NCBI GenBank assembly: GCA_002304445.1
Contig: NEVA01000001.1
Location: 310,001 to 374,000 of the forward strand
From: Opitutia bacterium Tous-C4FEB
GTDB lineage: Bacteria; Verrucomicrobiota; Verrucomicrobiia; Opitutales; Opitutaceae
Length of the DNA stretch: 64,000 nucleotides
Reading direction: 5' to 3'
This document shows positions 34,626 to 42,205 of the stretch, piece by piece. Below the pieces are notes generated by a model that was not told the origin of the DNA, did no database searches, and saw only the letters and a program-made list of their open reading frames with translations. Positions within the stretch are counted from its first letter, which is position 1. Every line of letters begins with the position of its first letter. The position numbers and the translations under genes are program-made.

Positions 34626-35146
34626 CTCCCGCCGCTGCGGTCTCATTGCCATCCGCACTACACGGAAAAGTCCCCAAGGCAGCCGAAGCTGTCGCTGCCG
34701 AGCTCTGGCGCCTAAACGGCAAGGACCGAGCTCAGGTTTTCAAGGCGTTCAATAAACTGCCGCCTGCCACTACCAACAGCATGATGACGTCAGTCCAAAT
34801 GACGTCGTGGCAAGGTCCGCTCCCGCCCGCCGCCGAACTGGAACGCTACAACCATGTCGTCCCCGGTGGAGCCGAACGCCTCTTTGCGATGGTTGAGAAG
34901 CAGGCCGAGCATCGTATGCAGCTCGAAAACCACGTCGCCCGGGAGCAAGTGAAGCAAAGCGGGCGTGGACAGATTTTCGCTCTCGTCATCGGTGTTACTG
35001 GAATCCTTTCCGCCGCGACCATCGGCACCATGGGGCATACAGCCGTGGCCATTGCGATCACCACGGGCTCACTCGGCACCCTAGCAGTCACATTTCTAGT
35101 AGGTAAACGGCAAGAACGCACCAGTCGCCAAGCAAAGACCGGCTAA
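34604..35146 (+). CDS. DUF2335-like membrane protein in the hsdS cassette
   Basis: ATG 34604 (MPDGQEVTPAAAVSL) gives 180 residues. The central part follows the DUF2335 pattern: WQGPLPPAAELERYNHVVPGGAERLFAMVEKQAEHRMQLE, a soluble helix, then two hydrophobic segments (FALVIGVTGILSAATIG and AVAIAITTGSLGTLAVTFLVG) and a basic tail. DUF2335 proteins are predicted inner-membrane proteins of unknown role, often found in accessory DNA. It overlaps the 75-residue gene at its start, and the orphan hsdS tail starts 1 bp after its stop. Position inside the restriction locus suggests a role linked to defence or to selfish maintenance; this is inference. Confidence 0.75.
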   Translation: MPDGQEVTPAAAVSLPSALHGKVPKAAEAVAAELWRLNGKDRAQVFKAFNKLPPATTNSMMTSVQMTSWQGPLPPAAELERYNHVVPGGAERLFAMVEKQAEHRMQLENHVAREQVKQSGRGQIFALVIGVTGILSAATIGTMGHTAVAIAITTGSLGTLAVTFLVGKRQERTSRQAKTG

Positions 35147-35147
35147 C

Positions 35148-35303
35148 ATGCTCCCCCTGGCCGAGCAAACGGAGATCGTGGCGCAGGTGGAGGGCTTGAT
35201 GGAGCGGTGTCGGGAGCTGGAGGCGGAGATCGAGCGGACCCGCGCCCACTCCGCCGCCCTGCTCCAAGCCGTCCTCCGCGAAGCCTTCGCCCCCGCCACC
35301 TGA
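35148..35303 (+). pseudogene. Orphan 3' tail of an hsdS gene
   Basis: A 51-residue frame starts MLPLAEQTEIVAQVEGLMER and ends LLQAVLREAFAPAT. This is the coiled-coil segment that closes full-length HsdS proteins, beginning at the LPPLAEQ point where the second recognition domain ends. Everything upstream of it in a normal hsdS is missing. The last 46 bp before ACC-TGA equal the 3' end of the half-size hsdS. So it is the remaining end of the original gene, now behind the DUF2335 cassette. It might still be translated from its ATG. Confidence 0.8.
35252..35297 (+). repeat. 46-bp direct repeat, right copy (hsdS tail)
   Basis: It is identical to 34256-34301, start-to-start distance 996 bp. Recombination between the copies would remove the cassette and leave one in-frame hsdS ending FAPAT. 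Confidence 0.97.
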
Positions 35304-35616
35304 GCCCGTCCCGAGCCATAGCCCGCGACGAATGCAACTCCGCCGCGCCCGCAACCGCGCGCGCTTCACCCCAGTCGCACCCGGTTCGTCTCGGCCAAAA
35401 GCGCGCGCCCAGCTTCGCCGGATCGAAAGTTTCCCACGCCATCGCCCGCCCGCGCGCCCGTGCCGGCAGCGCGCCCGGCGCCAGCATCAGCCATCGGTTC
35501 AGGCCGCGTCTCGTCATGAGCGTGCGGAACTCCGTTTCCACCCGCGCCGCAAAAGCCAAAAAGCGCGACGCCCGCAGCATTGCCTCACGTTCCGTCGCGC
35601 CTGAATCTGCCCCCAT
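35304..35616 (-). pseudogene. Possible truncated minus-strand gene beside the restriction locus
   Basis: From ATG 35616 the minus strand reads through about 100 residues of protein-like sequence (LRASRFLAFAARVETEFRTL, RGLNRWLMLAPGALPARARG, WETFDPAKLGARFWPRR). Third codon positions are strongly GC-rich, as expected of coding DNA here. The frame then runs without a stop into the antisense of the hsdS tail, where composition becomes Gly/Arg/Pro noise. This suggests a gene whose 3' end was lost when the restriction locus was inserted or rearranged. No family is recognised. The start shares CATG with the divergent gene at 35615. An alternative is that this is simply the upstream region of that gene. 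Confidence 0.25.
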
Positions 35617-36676
35617 GGCGACCATTGTGACGCGAAAGAAACCTTCGTTCCCCATCGGCCCCGATCTGCTCGGCTACCTCCGCCGCTACAAACGCGAACG
35701 CGATCTCTCCGTCACCTACGAACGCCTCCGCAGCTTTCGCGAGGGCATTGCTCTGACCGACGAAAAGGGGCGGCCCACGCTTTGGGAAACGGTCATCTAC
35801 GACTCCACCGAGATGCGCGAACTCAACGACGCGCTGAAACAGGTCTACGCTCTCCTGAAAGTCGACGGCGACCTTTCCGTGATGAAGCACCTCTACGTCG
35901 ATCGCATCGACTTCTGCACATTCGGAAACTCCACCCCGTTCCGCATCCGGATCGTCAACGCCTACAACGACAATCAGGACTACTTCTACGTCAAAAAGGC
36001 CGACTCCTCGCGCATCTACGGCCTTGAGCTCGAGCATCTGCTCTCCCCGAACCGCATCAACTACATCACCCACGGTTCCACCCTCATCGAGGAGCACATC
36101 ATCGGTCTGCCCGGCGACGCGTTTATCGAGCGCTGGCTCAACCGCCCGGATCTCCGTCCCATCCGCATTGCCAAGGAGCTCGTGAAATTCAACGAGCGTT
36201 GCTTCATCCGCCTGCTCGGCGACATGCGTTCGTATAACTTCGTCGTCCTCCTCACGCCGGATTTCGACGACTGGCAGGTCCGCATCCGCGCCATGGATTT
36301 CGACCAGCAGAGCTACAACGGCCGCAAAAACTTTTATCTCCCGCAATTCTTCCCCGAGAACACGCCGCTCGCGCTGTTTTGCACCAAACACATCCGCCCC
36401 GAGACCGCGCACCAATACGTCCGCGAAGAACACACTCTCATGTTGCAACGCGCCGGCCTCGCCGCCGAGCGCCTGAGCTTGCTGCTGCACGACATGGCCC
36501 GCGACCCGATCGCCCCCATCGAAAAGGTCCGCGAACTGCGCGCCAGCCTCGCGGAACACTTTGGCCGCGACGCCTACCTGCGCTGCGAATCGATGGGCGC
36601 CCTTATCCGCGAAAATCTCGAATCCATCCGCCGCAGCGTCGGCCGCCCCATCGTCGCCGAACTCGTCCCCGAGTAG
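35615..36676 (+). CDS. Conserved hypothetical protein with kinase-like motifs
   Basis: ATG 35615 (MATIVTRKKPSF) gives 353 residues; in-frame starts up to 100 bp upstream (MSVRNSV at 35519) are possible. The protein is soluble and well conserved in look: PIGPDLLGYLRRYKRE, YVKKADSSRIYGLELEHLLSPN, and near residue 200 KELVKFNERCFIRLLGDMRSYNFVV followed by IRAMDFDQQSYNGRKNFYLPQFFPE. The pair GDMRSYN and MDFDQ resembles the catalytic-loop D..N and the DFG-type metal site of protein-kinase-like folds. YVKKADSSRIYGLE could hold the phosphate-binding Lys. I know no name for this family. It follows the restriction locus and is divergent from a possible truncated gene. Confidence 0.7.
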   Translation: MATIVTRKKPSFPIGPDLLGYLRRYKRERDLSVTYERLRSFREGIALTDEKGRPTLWETVIYDSTEMRELNDALKQVYALLKVDGDLSVMKHLYVDRIDFCTFGNSTPFRIRIVNAYNDNQDYFYVKKADSSRIYGLELEHLLSPNRINYITHGSTLIEEHIIGLPGDAFIERWLNRPDLRPIRIAKELVKFNERCFIRLLGDMRSYNFVVLLTPDFDDWQVRIRAMDFDQQSYNGRKNFYLPQFFPENTPLALFCTKHIRPETAHQYVREEHTLMLQRAGLAAERLSLLLHDMARDPIAPIEKVRELRASLAEHFGRDAYLRCESMGALIRENLESIRRSVGRPIVAELVPE

Positions 36677-36728
36677 GCTCCGGCACGTGGGGCCAGTCGC
36701 CGAAACCCGCGTCCGAATCTTTGCCCTA

Positions 36729-37853
36729 TCACCCCGCCACCACTCCTAGCGCGCGCCAGCGCCAGAGCATCCGCCGGCCCGCGTCACTCCGCATCCAGGC
36801 GTATTCTCCGGCCGTCGGCGTGTTTCTCTTTTCGATCAATGTCCGCAACGCCGCCGCCTGCCGCGTCGTCAGCGTATCTTCGAAACGAACGCCGAGCGTC
36901 GCGCTGAAGAAGCGCGCCACGCCGGCAGAAACTTTGACCGTGTAGAGTCCGGTCCACGCCAGCCCGCTCGTCTTCAGCGCCGCCGCCCGCCGCAGCATGA
37001 TCCGGTGAAACCCGGTCGGCCGCACCTGATCGAGTCGCTCCGCCAATTCGCCCACGTCCGCCGGAAACAACGGCCGCTCGCGTCCCCCGTCCATCGTCAA
37101 CCGCAACGCCGCCGGCAAGACCGCCGTGCCCGCGATTTCCCAGCCCGCCCGGCGCGCCGCCGCCCGCCACCGCGCCAGCGACCAATTGTTAAACCACGCC
37201 CCACACACATCGCTCGCCAGATAGCTCGCCGGCATCGTCGCCAGTTCGCCGAGGTCGTCGTCGTGCAACGCATCCCAGAGCCGGAGCAACTCGCGCAACC
37301 GCCGCTCTTCTTTCATGCCCGTCACCGCGAGACCGAACGTCTCCAGCCACGGCCGCAACGCCACCGTGGGATGCCCCGCGCCATTGGCACCGAGGTAAAG
37401 CGCTCCGTCCGCCGCGAGGCACGTCGCGAGCACGGCGAGCGCCCGCTCCGGTTTCGGGATATAACTCAACACCCCGTGACAGGTGATCAGATCAAAGTCC
37501 CCGCCGATTTCCTTCCGCAAATTCCCAGCCGTCAGATCTCCGACCAAAAACCGGATCGGTCGCCAAAACTTTCTCGATCGTTCCCATTTCTGCGCCACGG
37601 CGATCGACCGCGGACTGAAGTCCACCGCCACGATCTCCGCCTGCGGCAGCGCCAACCGCAGTCGGAACGCCTCGACGCCCGTGCCGCACCCCGCGACCAA
37701 CACGCGCCGCGGTTTCGCGCTCCCCGGCCGCCCGATCCCCAACATCCAACGCAGCGCCGGCATCGAGCCCCCGCGCTGGCTTAGCGCCGCCACGTCGCGC
37801 CCCGGATAAGGAAACCGCTCGTAGCCCTGCTTGATGCGTTCAGCCGATGACAT
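36729..37853 (-). CDS. Class I SAM-dependent methyltransferase
   Basis: ATG 37853 (MSSAERIKQGYERFPYPGRD) gives 374 residues; a longer frame starts at a TTG. The start resembles the YxxxPYP opening seen in a group of tetratricopeptide-associated methyltransferases. The SAM motif I is RRVLVAGCGTGVEAFRLRLALP, post I is EIVAVDFSPRSIAVAQ, and motif IV region is DFDLITCHGVLSYIPKPERAL. The C-terminal 150 residues hold an accessory domain with TLTTRQAAALRTLIEKRNTPT near the end, similar to a winged-helix-like module found after such methyltransferases. The substrate is unknown. Confidence 0.82.
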   Translation of the reverse strand: MSSAERIKQGYERFPYPGRDVAALSQRGGSMPALRWMLGIGRPGSAKPRRVLVAGCGTGVEAFRLRLALPQAEIVAVDFSPRSIAVAQKWERSRKFWRPIRFLVGDLTAGNLRKEIGGDFDLITCHGVLSYIPKPERALAVLATCLAADGALYLGANGAGHPTVALRPWLETFGLAVTGMKEERRLRELLRLWDALHDDDLGELATMPASYLASDVCGAWFNNWSLARWRAAARRAGWEIAGTAVLPAALRLTMDGGRERPLFPADVGELAERLDQVRPTGFHRIMLRRAAALKTSGLAWTGLYTVKVSAGVARFFSATLGVRFEDTLTTRQAAALRTLIEKRNTPTAGEYAWMRSDAGRRMLWRWRALGVVAG

Positions 37854-38174
37854 GTCGTTAGTGATCGGCCCCGCACTTGGCCGGGTCAAGGAAGTGGCAC
37901 AGTGCCTCAGTTCGCGGATCAGAGCCTTTTGTTTTTTGTTTCACCTTTTTTGAGACGCGACGCCCTCGTCGCAGTCTGCGTCCGGCCCGGCCCGAGGGCG
38001 GAGTGATTTTGGATGCGCCAAAAAAAGTCTCTGGTTCACAAATCAGGCGTCCGTGTCTTGCTTCCGCTCCGCGCCGAGAAGCCCGCCCCGCCGGGCAGCA
38101 TCGAAGACATCCCTTCAACAAATCCTTCCCACCTCATTCTTGCACTCGGGCACAAACAGAGCCTTCGTGGATCC
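37854..38174. other. Intergenic stretch before the toxin-antitoxin pair
   Basis: This 321-bp gap separates the divergent methyltransferase and antitoxin genes. It holds a T-rich stretch at 37930-37953 (TTTTGTTTTTTGTTTCACCTTTTTT) that makes an AT-rich region upstream of the methyltransferase, and an A7 run near 38021. I find no tRNA, repeat or firm operator. The antitoxin promoter must lie here, but no convincing -35/-10 pair can be named. Confidence 0.4.
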
Positions 38175-38429
38175 ATGTCGCAGACCGCCATCATCCGCGC
38201 CCGCATTGATCCGCGCCGCAAAGCCAAAGCCGAAGCGATCATGGCCAAGCTCGGGGTCAGCCCCGATCAAGCCATCAACATGTTTTACGCTCAAATCGAG
38301 TTACGCAAAGCGATCCCGTTTACGCTCTCACTCGGGGACGACCGAGCGGTTGCCGTTCCCATCGAGCACACGGCGCAGGTCTGGGATCAACTCGACCAAG
38401 AAGATTACTCCCACCTCGCGAAGCCGTGA
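38175..38429 (+). CDS. RelB/DinJ family antitoxin
   Basis: ATG 38175 (MSQTAIIRARIDPRRKAKAEA) gives 84 residues. The N-terminal ribbon-helix-helix has the RelB/DinJ form: AIIRARIDPRRKAKAEAIMAKLGVSPDQAINMFYAQIELRKAIPF, about residues 4-50, a DNA-binding dimer domain. The C-terminal tail (VWDQLDQEDYSHLAKP) is the likely toxin-binding part. Such antitoxins repress their own operon and block the toxin. Here the next frame is a MazF/PemK-type toxin rather than RelE, so the pair is mosaic. The gene ends in CCG-TGA-C, and the toxin frame overlaps its 3' end. Confidence 0.85.
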   Translation: MSQTAIIRARIDPRRKAKAEAIMAKLGVSPDQAINMFYAQIELRKAIPFTLSLGDDRAVAVPIEHTAQVWDQLDQEDYSHLAKP

Positions 38430-38742
38430 CCCCAAACCGGGCGAAATCTATCTCGTGGACCTTGGGATGGCCGCCAAGGTCCGTCCCGCCGTGGTCGTTT
38501 CCCGCTACGATCTCGACAGTCCCCGTGCCCTTGCGCTGCTCGTGCCTTTGACCACGGAGAATCGCGGCTCGGACTACGAGGTCTCGCTCGGCAAACCACG
38601 TTTCCTCACTAAAGAATCATGGGCCAATGTCCAAGGCCTGATGTCAGTTGGCCACGAACGTTTGATCCGCCCGCTGGGCACCGTCACTTCAAGTCAACTC
38701 GTCCAAATCAAATCGGCGCTCAGCTTCGCCCTCGAATTATAG
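38404..38742 (+). CDS. MazF/PemK family toxin without a canonical start codon
   Basis: The conserved domain opens with DPKPGEIYLVDLGMAAKVRPAVVVSR, with the PGxIYxVDL and KxRPAVVVS signatures, and later has ANVQGLMSVGHERLIRPLGTV. MazF/PemK toxins are ribosome-independent mRNA endonucleases. The frame has no ATG, GTG, TTG or CTG between a distant upstream point and the conserved start. The first in-frame GTG (38455) would remove PGEIYL. I place the start at ATT 38404, inside the antitoxin gene, giving 112 residues. The alternative is +1 frameshifting at the antitoxin stop (CCG-UGA-C), which would join antitoxin and toxin as ...AKP-DPKPGEIYL. Decay is a third possibility. Confidence 0.75.
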   Translation: MTPTSRSRDPKPGEIYLVDLGMAAKVRPAVVVSRYDLDSPRALALLVPLTTENRGSDYEVSLGKPRFLTKESWANVQGLMSVGHERLIRPLGTVTSSQLVQIKSALSFALEL

Positions 38743-38867
38743 GTCTAAAGCTAACAATCGGCGCACTGTCGTTTGGGCTGACTGATGGAACTTGAAGAGA
38801 CGCGGCTGGAGACGAATCCCCGTTTTATTCGACCCGCAGCGTTGCCGCCTCCTTCCCCACCCTCCCC

Positions 38868-40358
38868 ATGAACTCCTCTCGCCGCGCCTTTATCCAAAAC
38901 ACCTCGCTCCTTGCCGCCGCGCTTCCGCTGGTGAACCACCGCCTCACGGCCGCCACCGCCGCCTTTACCCCACCGCCACCCGCGCCCAACTCCGACATCC
39001 TTCGGGAAATCCTCTTCAGCCCCGGTTTCATAACCGAAAAGAAAAACTGTTACGATCGCTACGAGCCGCTCCGCAAACCCGCGCAGAATCCCGTGCTGCG
39101 CGCCGAAATGCCGTGGGAGAAAGCCGGCGTGTGCTGGGGCAGCGTCCTCCGCTCGCCGCGCGACGGGAAATTCAAGTTTTTCTACAGCACCGATTTTCCC
39201 GGCGCCCAGGCCGGCGCCGTCCTCGTGGACAATTCCATGCAGGGAAAAAATCACTGCGTCGTCTGCTACGCCGAGTCCGACGACGGCCTCACGTGGCGCC
39301 GCCCCGCTCTCGATTTGTTTTTCCAAAAGGAATTTCCGGGCAACAACATCATTCTCACCTGGACCTCTTACTACAATGACGCGCCCTCCGTCATCGAGGA
39401 CCTGCACGACCCCGATCCGCAGCGCCGTTACAAGCTGATGATGTTTCACATCGATACCCGGGACTCCGACCTCAACGGCTGCTGCCTCTTCGTGTCGCCC
39501 GACGGTCTCCGCTGGACGTTCACCGGCACCGTCCTCCCCTCGCAGGACGCCTCCTGTCTCTGGCAAGACCGCCGCACGGGCCGCTACTACGCCTTTCTCA
39601 AAGACCGTCAGGGCAACCACCGCAGCCGCATGCTCGCCCATAGCGACGATTTCAAAACCTGGAGCGAGCCGCAGTGGATTTTCACTCCCGACCACGGCGA
39701 CCACGCCGGCACCCATTTCTACAACCAATCGGCCTTCACGCTCTGCGGCCGCACCCTCGGTTTTCTCAATCTCTACGATCTCACCACCCAGACCACTTGG
39801 GTCGAGCTGATCGAGAGCGGTGACAATCACCACTGGCAACGCATGCCCTCACGCCCCCACCTTCTCCAGCCCGGAGCACCGGGAACCTACGACAGCGGCG
39901 GCGCCTACGTCGGGCTCGCCGAGCCCATTCTCGTCGGCGACGAGCACCGCTACTATTACTACGCCTCCGCCGACCGGCACGACGCGGCCGACACCGGCGG
40001 CAACCCCGCTCAAAGACCCGCGCTCGCCTTCGCCACGTTCCGCAAGAACCGCCTCGTGGGCCAGCAGACCGAGCACGACGGCTTCTTTGCGACGTTGCCC
40101 TTCGTCTGCCCGGGTGGCCGGTTGTTTTTGAATTTCATCTGTTCCGGCGAAGTCACCGTCGCCATCAAACGCCCCGGCTACGGCGGTGAATATCCCGGCT
40201 ACACCACCGCTGACTGCACGCCCGTCACCGGCGACCATCTGCGCCGCGAGATTGTCTGGAAAACCCAGCCCAATCTCGACGCGCTCAAGGGTAAAAATAT
40301 TCGCATCAAAATCACCGGCCGCAACGTCGTCGCCTTCAGCGCAACCTTCGAGCGCTGA
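38868..40358 (+). CDS. Exported beta-propeller (GH32/43-like) protein
   Basis: The 496-residue product starts with a twin-arginine-type signal (NSSRRAFIQNTSLLAAALPL). Repeated blocks recall five-bladed propeller hydrolases: DGKFKFFYSTDF, YAESDDGLTWRRPALDLFFQ, YKLMMFHIDTRDSDLNGCCLFVSPDGLRWT, RMLAHSDDFKTWSEPQWIFTP and DEHRYYYYASADRHD. S.DG..W pieces mark blade turns. A C-terminal beta domain follows. The family is a likely glycoside hydrolase of unknown substrate, common in Verrucomicrobiota. No catalytic acids can be assigned with confidence. It stands alone, followed at 10 bp by a REP-like element. Confidence 0.72.
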   Translation: MNSSRRAFIQNTSLLAAALPLVNHRLTAATAAFTPPPPAPNSDILREILFSPGFITEKKNCYDRYEPLRKPAQNPVLRAEMPWEKAGVCWGSVLRSPRDGKFKFFYSTDFPGAQAGAVLVDNSMQGKNHCVVCYAESDDGLTWRRPALDLFFQKEFPGNNIILTWTSYYNDAPSVIEDLHDPDPQRRYKLMMFHIDTRDSDLNGCCLFVSPDGLRWTFTGTVLPSQDASCLWQDRRTGRYYAFLKDRQGNHRSRMLAHSDDFKTWSEPQWIFTPDHGDHAGTHFYNQSAFTLCGRTLGFLNLYDLTTQTTWVELIESGDNHHWQRMPSRPHLLQPGAPGTYDSGGAYVGLAEPILVGDEHRYYYYASADRHDAADTGGNPAQRPALAFATFRKNRLVGQQTEHDGFFATLPFVCPGGRLFLNFICSGEVTVAIKRPGYGGEYPGYTTADCTPVTGDHLRREIVWKTQPNLDALKGKNIRIKITGRNVVAFSATFER

Positions 40359-40368
40359 TCCGTTACGC

Positions 40369-40429
40369 TGTAGGCCCGACCGCTGGTCGGGCAAAAACCG
40401 CGAGCAACCGACCGGCGGTCGGTTCTACA
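40369..40429. repeat. GTAG-headed inverted repeat element (REP/BIME-like)
   Basis: The outer arms are TGTAG (40369-40373) and CTACA (40425-40429). The left unit forms a GCCCGACC-GCT-GGTCGGGC hairpin, and the right CCGACC-GGC-GGTCGG. It sits 10 bp after the stop of the upstream gene. Confidence 0.7.
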
Positions 40430-40488
40430 ACTGAGACCATTTCACGGCTGAAGACGTATCGGCTTCGGCCGAGCTCCACAGACCTGTC

Positions 40489-42165
40489 TCACGTCCCCGG
40501 CAGGCAAAAGCACGACGACGTCAGCGTCACATCGGCCTTGGCCCAGACGCGCTTGAACCGCGCTGCCAGATCCGCCGCCTCCGCCGGGTTTTTGTTTTGC
40601 AGACGCAGAGCCTGCGCGAGGCCGAAGAGCGACCAGCCGTTGTCCGGCGTCCGCGCGAGATCCTCCCGATACACATCCTCCGCCTCGGCGAGCCGCGCGC
40701 GTTGCAGCAACGCCGCCCCGAGCGCGTGGCGCACCGGTTGCGCCCATGCTGGCGGCTCGGCGTAGCGCAGCTTGTCCTCGCGCTCGACCGCTTCGCGCAG
40801 CGCGGCCAGCGCGGCCTCGATCTTTCCTTCGCGCAAAAGAATTTCCCCGTCGAGCAAGCGCGCCGCGATTTCCAACACGTCGTTCAGCGGATTTTTCCGA
40901 TACTCCGCTTTTTCCGGCACCTTCGCCCGGGCCTCGACGAACGCCCGTTCCTCCGCCCGTGCGCCCACCGGGTCGCCCTTGGCGGCCAATGCAATGCCCC
41001 GCGCCAGAAACCGCCACACGCGGGCGTGCCGATATTTTTCAATCGGCTCCGGCGCGGCCAAAATTTCGTCCCATTGGCCGAAGCGTTTCATCACCTCGAA
41101 GTGCATCGCAAAATACCCGTCGCCCATCGCGCCTTCGCGCGGCCACTCGGCCGGCATCTCCGTAAACAGGTCACGCATCGTCTGCGCCGCCAACTTGCTG
41201 CGCCCGCTCATCATCGCGGCATAGGTGAGCATATGATAGTCGTGCCCCATGTAGCCCAAGTAACCGCTCAACGGCCGGTCGACGATTTCACGGTAGCGCC
41301 GGTTCGCCGCGATGGACTTCGTGTTGACGAGGATCGCCTCATCCCACCGGCCGCGGCGCACATCGATGTGCGCGGCCATGTGCACCAGATGTCCGAGACC
41401 CGGCGCGAGATCCCGCAGCCGATCGGCCGCCGCATCGGCCCGGCCCGGTTGCGGCGAAGCCTCGTGGGCGTGCACCGCAAGATGGTTGGCCAACGGATGC
41501 CGCGGGTTGAGCCGCAACGCCTCGTCGAGCGCGGCCAATGCTTCCTCCGTGCCCGGATGCGCCTCCCCGCTCTTTTTCCACAAATCCCAAGGCCGCAGCA
41601 TCATCATGGCATCGGCAAACCACGCCGCGATGTCGGCGTCGCCCGGGTGGGCTTGATAGACCTCACGCATCGCGGCCACGTAGGCTTCGTCGAGCGGGCG
41701 TCGTTTGGCTTTCTCGTCGCCGGAGAACCGGGTCGCCATGGCCCGAATCAAGGCCTGCTCCGGCGCGGTCGCCGCCACGGAAAACTTCTGCGCCTGCGCC
41801 AGCGCCTCCCAGGCCAGCTTGGCCCGCGGGGCGGAAACGCCGGTGCCGTTGATGTGCGGACTGCAGGCCAATGCCACGCCCCACCACGCCATGGCGCATT
41901 CGGGATCGAGGCGCGTCGCGTGCTGCATCGCACGCAGTCCTTCGTCGTGGTTGAACCCGGTGACAAATGCCACGCCTTGGTCGAAATAACGCTGAGTCTC
42001 GGGTTTCGCGCCCGAGATAATCCGCGAATGCGAGCCGATATCCGTGAACAACGGCGGCGCCACGACCGGCGTCGTTGAATTCGAAGCGGCCATGACCGGG
42101 CTGAGCCCGAGCCCGCAGAGCGAAACGGAAATCCAAAGGCGGGCCGAACGAAGGGACGTTTTCAT
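40489..42165 (-). CDS. Exported TPR-repeat protein
   Basis: ATG 42165 (MKTSLRSARLWISVSLCGLGLSP) gives 558 residues with a signal peptide. The body is built of TPR-like helical pairs: YFDQGVAFVTGFNHDEGLRAMQHATRLDPECAMAWW near the start, then ALAALDEALRLNPRHPLANHLAVHAHEASP and ALGAALLQRARLAEAEDVYREDLARTPDNGWSLFGLAQAL near the end. A conserved HMAAHIDVRRGRWDEAI motif lies mid-way. Such proteins are scaffolds, and no partner is evident. It lies 40 bp downstream of a sulfatase gene on the same strand, so both may be cotranscribed. Confidence 0.8.
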   Translation of the reverse strand: MKTSLRSARLWISVSLCGLGLSPVMAASNSTTPVVAPPLFTDIGSHSRIISGAKPETQRYFDQGVAFVTGFNHDEGLRAMQHATRLDPECAMAWWGVALACSPHINGTGVSAPRAKLAWEALAQAQKFSVAATAPEQALIRAMATRFSGDEKAKRRPLDEAYVAAMREVYQAHPGDADIAAWFADAMMMLRPWDLWKKSGEAHPGTEEALAALDEALRLNPRHPLANHLAVHAHEASPQPGRADAAADRLRDLAPGLGHLVHMAAHIDVRRGRWDEAILVNTKSIAANRRYREIVDRPLSGYLGYMGHDYHMLTYAAMMSGRSKLAAQTMRDLFTEMPAEWPREGAMGDGYFAMHFEVMKRFGQWDEILAAPEPIEKYRHARVWRFLARGIALAAKGDPVGARAEERAFVEARAKVPEKAEYRKNPLNDVLEIAARLLDGEILLREGKIEAALAALREAVEREDKLRYAEPPAWAQPVRHALGAALLQRARLAEAEDVYREDLARTPDNGWSLFGLAQALRLQNKNPAEAADLAARFKRVWAKADVTLTSSCFCLPGT

Positions 42166-42205
42166 CGGAAGACTGCATCGAAGCGGGTGAAACTCCGCCG
42201 CCGGC

